In this document: piece after piece, positions 54,801 to 64,000 of the stretch
Layout of the letters: every line of letters starts with the position of its first letter
Numbering within the stretch: position 1 is the first letter of the stretch
Source: Perkinsus chesapeaki
Taxonomy: Eukaryota > Perkinsozoa > Perkinsida > Perkinsidae
Assembly (NCBI GenBank): GCA_013115145.1
Contig: JAAPAO010000122.1
Location: 1-64,000, forward strand
Length of the DNA: 64,000 nucleotides
Direction of reading: 5' to 3'
Notes under the pieces: generated by a model
Told to the model about the DNA's origin: nothing
Databases searched by the model: none
Seen by the model: the letters and a program-made list of their open reading frames with translations, nothing else
Made by a program: the position numbers and the translations under genes

Positions 54801-57800
54801 GAGGAAAGAGAGACTTCTTATACTTAAGAGCATCCTGATAATTGGTCAAGACGCATCATTAATTCTATACTATAAAGACCTATCCGGATGATACACTGTG
54901 GGAACCGTTTACCGTGACACCGATATCGTCATACGATAATTACTAGTCTGGATAGAATCATCTTACGGAGTTATATGCGGCCCAGCACCAATTGACTGAT
55001 GAAGACTGATGTCTTTGAGATCGCTGTCTTGATAAGATTGCTGTCCCTCTCACCTCGCATATACGTTAAGTCCATAGTCAAACAGCCATTGGCTTGCTGC
55101 GATCTTCTCCCGGTAAAAGTGAGCGAGATGCGTGTGGAAGGTATCCAGCGGTTCACTATCATCCTTCTGGAACCAAAGTCTCATCCCATTGCGGGACGGG
55201 TGAGACTACCTCCTCCCAGTCTTGACCAGGCGGCTGCGCCATGACCGATGTAAGCCTGCGCTTCTTCTCCCGCTCCCTCTCCCTTTCCAAGGCGTGTTCG
55301 ATGTCATGGAAGGAGTCGGTCAGCTCGTGGACATCATCGACAGTTCGGTATGCCCTGTCCAGGTGTTCAGCAAACCCATAGGCGCCTTCCGGTGCCCACC
55401 TCAACTCAGCAGCTCGCTCGATACATCGCGTCACCACTCGGTCTAGCAGTGCCTTCACGTCATCCTCGGACATCAGCGCAATCACACAATGGAGACAACT
55501 TATCTGAAAACTATAATACCGTAACCGTTGCTGCTGAACGCCGCCTCCTCACCCGAGGATTCTCGGTACACTTGAGCTCATAGAACTTGCTGAACGCTCC
55601 AAGCTGGAACATTTCAATCTGCTCGACGATCAACACGGACCTAGATGAAGACAGAGACCCACCTGCCTTCCACCTGGATTAAGAGCATTAGCGAATTTAA
55701 CACAGACTTGCAGGACCAAGGCGAACTTGTCGAGCTGAGGGAAAGCGTAAGTGATATGAGCCGGTGTGGATGTGAGCTCACCAGCTCATACATGACCTCG
55801 AGAGCTCGATACATGGTAGTTAGGTTAACTTCAATGGCACGGAATTCTTCCTCAAAGCCGCTCAAGAAAATCATAAGCTGCAGTCGATGACGGACGTCAG
55901 GGATTTTTCGCAAGTAATACCTAACGGTCACATCTCACCAACAACAACTCGGGCATGGCGACGTACACAAAAAGATCAACTTCGTCCCGGCACGCGCCCG
56001 GAGGATCGTGGTCAACGGCGTCAATTACCGCCTGGGTCACATCGGGCGGGAGCTGCACCGATAGCTGTTTGGGACACGGACAAATACAGCCTTACATCGC
56101 GGAGTAAGCTCTCTACTGGGCCAAGCTGATCTGCCTGCCATACCGACTCGTCACATCTCAGCAAGAGATTGCGGTAACTAGGATGCAGCATTGGTTGCCT
56201 TCTGAGAGCAGATCCGTATAGTACTGTTCGCTGCGGCTCTTAATCTTAACGCCGCTAGGCGGTGGCTCCATTTGCATAAAGACCTTCTGGGCTACAATAC
56301 CAACTAACCGATGCTCCTTGGTGCCAAATACAGTCAGTGGCTTGCTCGGTGTGCCCAACGGATCTAAGCGCAGATACTTCGAAGCAAGGCTTCCACGCAC
56401 GCGCCTCCCGTGGGGAGGATGCTGTCCTAGCGTATTGCCATCGAGATTTCAAGGCTTACTCTCGAGCTCCTTTCCGGTAGCAGGGCCCTTTTGGTTGAGG
56501 TCCCGCATAACCTCCTTCTTTTTGAACAGCTTCATCAAAAACTTTGAATCCACCTGAGACAGTTCGCCTACTAGACATGCCATCGTGAGTTTCTGTCGTA
56601 CCCGTTTCCATATCTTGTCGGCTCCCACTTGGCGAGATATAACACAGTCCGAGGGCATCACTGGTAACAGGGACTTAGTGCCTGAATCCGACCAACCTTC
56701 ACAGAGGTGTCTCCACAAAATTGCTAATATCTGATGGATTCCTCCACGAGGAATCATACTAAAGGGAACTCAAAGGTGACGGTAGAAAAGGGCATACTAC
56801 TGGACAAGTGAGCCCCTTGTCAAACCTAACCGCTCACAGACGGATTAAAGTAGTCGAAGCTGCGAAGCCGCCGTCAGAGGATGCCCCCAGGAGGCACGGT
56901 ATCGCCTCTCGCTCATAATCCCCGCTGTGCATCCCGCAGAGTCCATTACTAAGTACCCCGCCTTACTCTGTGATCCACTCATTCCCGGTGTTCTCTCAGC
57001 ACAGCTAACGCCTAATGCTGGAACGCTACAGTTCTTGGACATCGACGGCGGCGGCGGCGGGCCAGACATGACCAAGCTGTGCTGCGGGCCGCCATCAGAG
57101 CACACGGAGATATCGCCATGAGCTGGAAGCACTGAACACACAGAGCTCAACTACTTGTACGTATCGAGCATCGTTATACCAATCCCGCTGGTATCAGCAT
57201 CAGAGGCACAGCTTCTTGGTGTGCCACATTCGGAGGGAGTCAAGTCTCGAGGCCGACTGCCGTATCTTGACAGGATACTAATACTCGAATACTAACAACT
57301 GCGAAGATGAGGAGTGACAGTTCCCCAACAAGCTGAGTGGGAGCGATGCTGCTGCTGCCGGCATTCGGTATCACTTTGTGAAGTATTGCAGTAAAGGCTC
57401 GTCATGTGCGTGCTCGAGCTGAGCTGCTTGAATAACTGAGCTGTCGCAGCTCATAGGTGTATCTGTACCGGAGTCAGTGCTGCCAGCTCCTCCTCTAGGC
57501 GTGGAGACGCTGCCTGAACAAAAGTCAACATACACAGTGAGATTCTCCACTATCTCTTCAGATGTGATAGATGTATTATTACTAACCCCCCCGGCAAAAT
57601 GACACCACATTTGATCGTTTATTTACAAACGTTCACATGATGGCTCTCGTCTACCATACGTAGGCATACAGTTTGATAGATGTTACTAAATTATTGGAAT
57701 ACATCGCCAAATGTGGCGCGCAGGTAACTTGCACGCACGCGACCGATTCGGAGAGCTATGGCGGCGGGGGTCGCCATCAGCGCATAGATTGTTCCCACGA

Positions 57801-59633
57801 CAGAGAGTCTGCACCGCGCAATTTTCGTCACCCACTACACGCGCCCCCATGGGCTGTTGATAACCAGGCATTTCACTTGGAAGGCAACGATTTAGGAAAC
57901 GAATTTAGGGCGGCGACGCAGACACTCAGATCGCACCGCTCAGGATCTGCTGAATCGCCCAACCCCCGGGACTGACTATCAACCAAGCACGAGCCATTTG
58001 ACCAACGACAGGATTCCCTAGGTAAAAAATATCCACAAGAAATCCAAGCGAGTCTGTAAGGTCTGCACAGTGCTTCCCAAGGCTGTGATTCCTAATCTGC
58101 TCTCCACGCCCCCAAAACTCCACAATGCAAGCTCAGTACGCCGGCTCGCGACAGGAAGGCTACTAAGCGGCCGATATCCGTAAACTTCACCATGCACCAG
58201 TGCAGCGGCGTGCAGGCTGCTCACATGCAGTAGCTCGCTTCCCTTTAGCCTTGTTGATGTCGACTCCTTTAATATGCAGTGATACATACGGGTTCGGTTG
58301 TCTCGCCTTCGGCAATGCCTTTGGCCCTCCAAGGTTAAGAGGTATCCGTGGAGGAGGTCCCTAATACACCGACATCACCGTGCATACCGTGTCTCGTTCT
58401 CACCTTCGGCCCCGGCAAAGGTGGTATCGCCTTCCCGCCAGGTAGCGGTGGAGGTGTCGCCTTACCAGCTGCCAAGTTCTAGGATCAATCCTACTAGCAC
58501 AACTCATCCCTACCACACCGCCTACCATGAACGTCGGCGGTGGGGATCCCTTTGCCGAAGTAGGAGACGACTTCGGTGGCGGACAAGTGAGGATCGGGGA
58601 TGTCTGAGGTACCACTTCCCTAACACCATCGAAACACACTCACCTTCGGCGGTGCCGGCGGCAGTCCCTTGGCAGATTTAGGCCCCACCGGCGCCTTCGC
58701 TGCAAGACCCAATTTGCCCAGCGGCAAGGGCGGTATCCCCTTCGGAGTCACCGGCGGCGATCCCTACAACCAACCGCAATCACCAAGCGTTTCCCGCATA
58801 CCGCCGCTACCTTGGCAGATGACGGCGGGGATGGCACCGGCGGTGGCGGAGACGATGCCTTGGCCGGTGGAGACGTGTTGACCCCTACAGACGAAGTATC
58901 AGGATGACGCAATGCGATGGGCGTTGGCGCTATGGCCCTGAGCTCCGCTGGTGGCGAGGGCATCCCCAAACAGCGACCTGGTGTGTCACCCAAACAATTA
59001 CCTGAAACCAACATAATAAACAACAATCCCTGCAACGGCGGCTATCCAACCCCCGGTGGTGGTACCGCTTACTGTATCTAGGCGAGTTTATAGTCTAAAC
59101 GGAGCCAGGAGCAGCAGCAGCAGCCTAGGATAGACTACATTTTCTATACGCTATTTCCGATTACACAGCTACTTCAATACCTGTACTGTGAGATTCGCCG
59201 AATAACAATGTTTCTAGCAACGACGGGTCTGTACACAGGTACTGAGCCGTAGTTTGGACATTAACAACCCTACCCCAGCCAACCTTCCCTATGGCGTAAA
59301 TAGCGCAACATCAATATGCCCATACCGCCGCTGCTTACTAGTGTTCAGCGCATCGCCTCCTCGCCTGTTCAATTTGGCTGGTGTCCGAGGCTTCCGTCGA
59401 GCTTCGTTAACCTAAAAAGATACTCCCCTTGTACCATCAATACATCCGGTCCCTACAAATCCTCTCAACGTCCGCAGCTCTTCGTTCTTATCCTTTAATT
59501 CATCTTTAATTGCTTCATTTTGCTGTCTTAGTGTGGCGAGCTCAGCCAGCATAGCAGCGAAAGTTGGAGTTCCCTCCGGAGTCCCAGCGGGCAGCGGTGG
59601 CGTCTGCGATGCCTCGATCGTCGGAGAACTCAT
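51838..59633 (-). CDS. Formin (FH1-FH2) with coiled coil and possible membrane segment
   Basis: Start ATG 59633 (MSSPTIEASQTPPLP). A coiled coil 'LAELATLRQQNEAIKDELKDKNEELRTL' follows, then short exons in matching phase. One encodes 'GGWIAAVAGIVVYYVGF' (near 59010), a possible membrane helix. FH1 spans about 58960-58300, with Pro-rich blocks such as 'PPPPVPSPPSSAKG', 'GIPPLPLGK', 'KATPPPLPGGKAIPPLPGPK' and 'GPPPRIPLNLGGPK', which would bind profilin-actin. FH2 lies at about 58.3-54.66 kb: 'IPDVRHRLQLMIFLSGFEEEF' (55.9 kb), 'VLQVCVKFANALNPG' (55.7 kb, the family's GN-x-LN-x-G turn), 'LGAFSKFYELKCTENPR', 'LHCVIALMSEDDV' and 'PESKDLFEVCHDMLKLIAKVEQD'. A Ser/Pro-rich tail runs to 'KQRLKSQVGPGGLAREQ' and TAA 51840-51838. 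It would nucleate and elongate unbranched actin filaments. The FH2 N-terminal exons (57.3-58.3 kb) are poorly resolved. Confidence 0.78.
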
Positions 59634-60082
59634 TGCCAATAAACAAATAATAAATAGTGGTGATACTGAGCTGATTACGCACTACCAATAATATTTCTGG
59701 AATATCTTTCAAACCAGGATGCGCAGTTCTTATGAGGCAAATGACCTATCGCACTTCCTGCATTCATCGGTCAGTTATACAAGTGTCAACCACGGCTAAG
59801 TAAGGTAGGACTAGAAAATCTGCATTACCTATTCCAACCTTTCTACCAAATTACGGGGCCTGAAAAAATGTATCGAAGCAGATGCATTCTAGGGCAGAAG
59901 TGCTAACGGAGCTGCACCCACATACTTCGGCATCAACTGTATCAGGCGCCTTGAGATTGCAGAAACGGAATATCGACAACTCCAAACGTTTTGTAATACC
60001 CTTGATTATTGGCAGCGATACCATGCAGCAGCCCATTGCGGAACAAAGACAAAGGCTCCCAAAGGCTCAGGAAACATGTCTC
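59634..60082. other. Intergenic, no gene seen
   Basis: Promoter of the formin and 3' flank of the methyltransferase gene, both minus strand. The plus-strand open frame crossing it is antisense to the methyltransferase and is not supported. Confidence 0.55.
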
Positions 60083-61610
60083 CTACACGAGGGCCCCCGA
60101 CCCCTCTTTGCGGAGGACTACAAATCTTGGAACGCTCCTGAAGTCATCGACCACTTTAACCAGCTGCATTCTCAAGCTGCTGCTGCTGCTGTCCTTCTGT
60201 TTGATATAGCTGTCGACAACTTCGTGTTGCCCTGTTTCCGCATTCAGCTCCATCCATAGCAGCCCGCCGGGCTTTAGTACTTTCGATGATACATCTATCA
60301 CCTAAACGACAAACCAACTAAAATACAGAAAATCCGATACCGTATTATGCACAAGCCCAATGAAGGTTCGGAGGGTTACCAGTGTTACGAGTAGTTCTAG
60401 TAGGCCACGAGACTTGACGTCTCGGAAAGAGCCGAGAGTAGCCCATTCCAGTGTCTTTACCTGTTGAATGACGTCCATGCCATCGACTCCACCATCAAGA
60501 GCCAACAGATCTTCGTGATCTTTGACTGTACGGGAGAGGCTCTCCACAATGTTATGGGGAATATAGGGGGGATTGGATACAACCATGTCATAGGATTCCT
60601 CAGACAACTCTTGATCGGCAATAGCGCCGATCAGGAAGGACAGCCGACTTTCGACGCCGAACAGGTGTGCATTCTCTCGGGCCAATTCCATCGCTTGCTC
60701 CGAGACATCCACGAGGTCGACCCTGACACGCGGAAACCGCCTCGCCGCCGACCATAAGGAGTATTTTAACCTAGAATTCGTCTTTCATATCAGAGCCTGG
60801 CTTGATTTAGGATTCCTAACCCAAGCGATGCTCGGACACGAAAGGGTACGAAAATATATATGAAGATATGCAAGGACCTATCTTATTGAAGGACCCCCAG
60901 AAGTGGATCTCTAGAAGTCGTCGAGCTCACCTACAGCCTGCCCACTTGGTCGCCAGTGCTACCGCTATAACGCCGCTGCCGCTACACAGGTCGAGGACGT
61001 GCCTGCCTGCAACGGGCTGGCTCGAGTCGAGGATGTATTCCACCATCTCCTCTGTCTCTGGCCGAGGTATCAATGTTGGAGCTCTCACATTTAAGCCTTT
61101 CAAATGTAGGAAGTCAACATAACCTGACCACAATCAGATTGCCGCCGTATGAACCATCTGTGTTCCACAGATAACCGTCAACCGAGAGTGGCCAGGCCAG
61201 CAAGTAATAAAAGCAATTAATATTATCAGTGATATTAATATTAGATAATTACAGTAACATTTCCTCACCTACGAGGTACTGGTAAGGAGTCCAACGTAGA
61301 GCCCTGCTCCGTACTGCCTCTCGAAGCTGCCTTCTATCCTTGATACTCTCCCTCAGCCATCGCAAACACGCCCTCTCTTCCTCGATAATGTCCTATACGA
61401 ACAACGCTGATTTTTGCTTCGGCAGCTGCTGGCATACAGCCCAGTCACAGCGCCCAGCCTCACCTCCCGCGGACCTTCAGTGTACCGATTTACAAAGAGG
61501 AATCGCTCGCCTGTGGAATATGGGAAGAGCCTTCCTCCAGCTGCTCTCCCACCAGGCCGACGGTAGCCCACCGACCACATCTGCATTCTTGAACCGCAAC
61601 ACCGTGGCAT
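60083..61610 (-). CDS. Release-factor glutamine methyltransferase (PrmC/HemK type), probably organellar
   Basis: Minus-strand exons with consistent phases. The start is ATG 61610, with an Arg-rich, acid-poor N terminus (MPRCCGSRMQMWSVGYRRPGG) suggesting import into mitochondria. Next comes 'DIIEEERACLRWLRESIKDRRQLREAV...TPYQYLVG', the substrate-recognition helix region. Then 'LIPRPETEEMVEYIL', the SAM-binding loop 'VLDLCSGSGVIAVALA' (near 60990), 'VDLVDVSEQAMELARENAHLFG', and the catalytic 'VVSNPPYIP' (near 60570), whose NPPY binds the glutamine side chain. It ends with 'LKPGGLLWMEL...FVVLRKEGSGALV', TAG 60085-60083. These enzymes methylate Gln of the GGQ motif of class 1 release factors. A Ser-rich insert (SSSSS) from CTG repeats lies near 60180. 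Order and motif set are complete for the family. Confidence 0.88.
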
Positions 61611-61801
61611 CTCCCAAATGAAGCTTTCGAAAAACGCTTCGCTCCGCCCAGTAATTGACGCCTCACAACACAAGCCAGTATGCTGTTGTGTACGTGGTAA
61701 ATGGAAGAATAAGGAACGTAATCTGACGTAGCGGGTAGCTCAGCAGCAGCCTTGCAGGCTTTGCTATATAAGATCCTGGAAATCGATCAAGCCGGCTGCC
61801 A

Positions 61802-64000
61802 CTAGGAGTGCAGCTTATCCAGCAGATTCTCGCCTGAAACGGCCCCGACTTCAGCCAGCATAAGCCTTGTGGCACGCTCCACCTGACAAAAGATCGACAA
61901 TGCTCAAGAACAAGTCGTCAAGACCCACCTCTGCGTTCTCGTCCTCCAAGAGCTCGCCAGCATAAACAGATACTTCGGACATGCCAACCAGCAGCGGGCC
62001 TCCGACAGCCTACAAAGTACAATCATCATCACAACCCTACCTCCCGAGATACCTTCCACAGTTCGGTAACAGCGCGCAGCAACACGAGCTTGACCTGGGC
62101 TGAGGGCTCCATACGGCAGGGCCGGAGCAGATCGGACAACAAGTATTTGACCTAACAGAAATAACCCTGAAAGTTCCATGGGAGAAAGGGCTGACCTGGT
62201 TGTCGGTAGCACAACGCTTCCCGATGGCAATGACAGCAAGGCTGAAGGAGCTCTGGGCCTCCGGTGTGTAGGCTACTGGCCAATACTTGGCCGATGCGGC
62301 TGAGTTGGCCACAGCGTCAATGATCGCCTCAAAGGTCTCTCCATCGGAGGATATCTCGGCCGTCACATTGGCCACGGCTGCTACCAAACTAAAACCACTC
62401 CCATCACTACACCGACGATATTGCGCCCTTACTTGAGGGCCTCTTCTATGAGATCGAACCACCACGGGCGACCCTCTTGAGCTGTCTCCTCTCCAGACTT
62501 CCTCTTCTTATTGCTTGCCTTCGACGTGCTCGCCTGTTCTGTGCATTTCTTGAAGACCTACCACCCGCGGTCCAACCCCATACCGGAATGAATCCCTACC
62601 TCAAGGACGTCACCAGACATTAGCTGCAGTACCGCGACGCCTATCTCTTGGCCGCCTCTGCTGCAGAGCTCAGTCGCCAAGGAAAGCCATACTGCGGTCT
62701 GTGGCGCCGCCTTGTGGTTCGACTCTGCCGCCAACCAACCGCCGCGCTTCATATGCTTCCCTAGGGTCTTCATCACAGCCCCGACGTCGGCCAGCCGCAT
62801 ATGCAGGCAGGCCTAGCTTAAGATCTCCAGCTCAACGCTCTTCGTTCCGTCCTACTACCTCGCTCAGGGCCTGGACAGTTAGACCGGCCAGGGCCTCCGA
62901 CCCCCAACCGAACTCAGCATCACACCAGCGAACTTCCCGACGTGCCGGAGGGACAACAACATGAGTTGCCTGCACCACTGCTACAACACGACTGAGAAGT
63001 CGGGCCAGAGGATCCCGAATGATGGCCAACGAACGGATGTCCGCCGAGGTACGCGAAAACATGTACCTGTTCAAACGCGTGCCACATAATAACAGCAGCT
63101 GTGTACGGCTACTACCCGAGTAGAGACATGAGCTTCTGCAGACGGAAGATGTCCTTGTCATTGGGAACGGTGTGCTTTGGGCCACATGCCTCGATGATCA
63201 ACAACTTCACCGACTCCATTACACTCGCAATCGGCTGGGACCTAGTCACGAATCTCGGGTCCCGTACAGTAGTTTCTAGCTTTACCTTGCCAACCGCTGG
63301 GCCGTCATCTGCAGGAGATGCGACAAGTCCTTAGCAGACTCGCTAAGAGACTCCCCGATAGGTGCCAGCTCCCACTCCGGCGACACGCCTACGGTAGCAG
63401 CATGGCGGCTCTAGTCAGTCCTATACCCTACATAATTGGAACACCGCCGCGGTCTCCGGGCCGAAGTACTGGCCGCATGCACCAGTAATCTCAAAGAGGC
63501 ACTGGGCTGTCGGTTGAAGCTCAGTGGAATCTTTTCCTTTCACGGAGAGAGCCGCAATGAGTGAAGGAAGGAGGAGGCTCAAGTACGATAGAGATGACGC
63601 ACCTGGCGATTGTAGGATAGATCCAAGCATCGTCCCAGGGAGGCCTACCCATTCGCTTAACCAATATAGTAGTTGCTCTGCAAAGTTGGGCGTTTGTCAG
63701 AGGCATCTCTCCAGATGCCAGAGGCTCACTACTGCCAACCAACTTGGTGACACGCTCCTTCAGCGAGGCCAGACTCAGTGCGCTGCACAGGCCTCTCAGT
63801 ACCGACCAGAGCGCGTTGGCCATCGCCACAGAGCCTACAGAACAGCATCACACAGCAGCGGGTGGCGCTTTAGCTCACCTTCTTGAGAGGCCCTCTCGAT
63901 AACAACGGCCACGCACTCCTCTTGGATCTCCGACGGCACCGATAAGTACTGCTGCTGCCAGGACCTACACCAAGCGTTATTTCTATCATCTACAGCAGGC
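61802..64000 (-). CDS. HEAT/ARM-like repeat protein, 5' end beyond the window
   Basis: Not recognised by name. The minus-strand frame, read from the right edge through several exons with introns near 50 nt, encodes a helix-rich, Ala/Leu-rich protein with repeating amphipathic helix pairs. Examples are 'AIIDAVANSAASAKYWPVAY' near 62300, 'VKYLLSDLLRPCRMEPSAQVKLVLLRAVTELWKVSRE' near 62100, and the last two exons 'GMSEVSVYAGELLEDENAE' and 'VERATRLMLAEVGAV'. The frame ends 'LLDKLHS' with TAG 61804-61802. The last intron is 45 nt long and in phase 0. Such solenoids serve as scaffolds. No signal peptide or enzyme motif is visible in the part present. The N-terminal part is outside the window. Confidence 0.55.

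Noticed and set aside
59882-60259. Plus-strand open frame overlapping the methyltransferase 3' end
   Set aside because: Antisense to PrmC exons with the conserved C-terminal motif; no supporting features.
1-64000. Spliced-leader RNA gene or relict leader sequences (CCGTAGCCAT...GGCTCAAG)
   Set aside because: Looked for by eye on both strands near start codons; no convincing match found. A computed search is needed to exclude divergent copies.

Overview
The window is a nuclear genomic segment of a protist. It most likely comes from Perkinsus (Perkinsozoa, the sister lineage of dinoflagellates). The evidence is a tandem pair of iron superoxide dismutase genes of the Perkinsus type, one with a leader and one without, and genes broken by very many tiny introns (about 34-60 nt, GT...AG). 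There are also alveolate-style giant surface proteins, a class III adenylyl cyclase with membrane segments, and a formin. Base composition is near balanced. The species cannot be fixed from the sequence alone. All exon structures were built by eye from reading frames and splice sites, checking that intron phases agree.

Layout. 1-52: 3' part of a tRNA-Trp. 0.2-0.7 kb: FkbM-type methyltransferase, + strand. 1.2-2.9 kb: Ser-rich single-pass membrane protein, - strand. 3.6-6.1 kb: two Fe-SOD genes with matching exon structures. 6.4-22.2 kb: one giant, intron-dense gene. Its predicted product has a signal peptide, an N-glycosylation repeat, a set of Cys-x-Cys modules, a longer set of 'AP-x-GF-x-F' modules and a C-terminal GPI-anchor signal; this is the most unusual object in the window. 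23.5-27.7 kb: a small secreted-protein gene whose 47-nt intron has been invaded by a Ty3-type LTR retrotransposon with 277-bp LTRs, a candidate 5-bp target duplication and a deleted reverse transcriptase. 28.0-29.0 kb: Gly/Tyr/Asn-rich protein. 29.5-32.7 kb: membrane adenylyl cyclase.

From 33.7 to 42.7 kb the style changes to uninterrupted genes. These are two paralogous amino-acid transporters, an SNM1/PSO2 DNA-repair nuclease ending in a SUMO-interaction-like motif, a mitochondrial carrier-like protein, and a DASS/SLC13 anion transporter with one intron. 42.7-44.4 kb is intergenic and holds a palindromic MITE-like element. 44.4-46.9 kb: serine carboxypeptidase of family S28. 48.8-51.5 kb: a small hypothetical gene and a Ser/Thr kinase, - strand. 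51.8-59.6 kb: a formin with coiled coil, possible membrane segment, FH1, FH2 and a Ser/Pro-rich tail. 60.1-61.6 kb: PrmC/HemK methyltransferase. 61.8 kb to the right edge: a HEAT-like repeat protein.

The genes do not form an operon or one pathway. Functional themes are surface and secretion, oxidative defence, membrane transport, and signalling or cytoskeleton.
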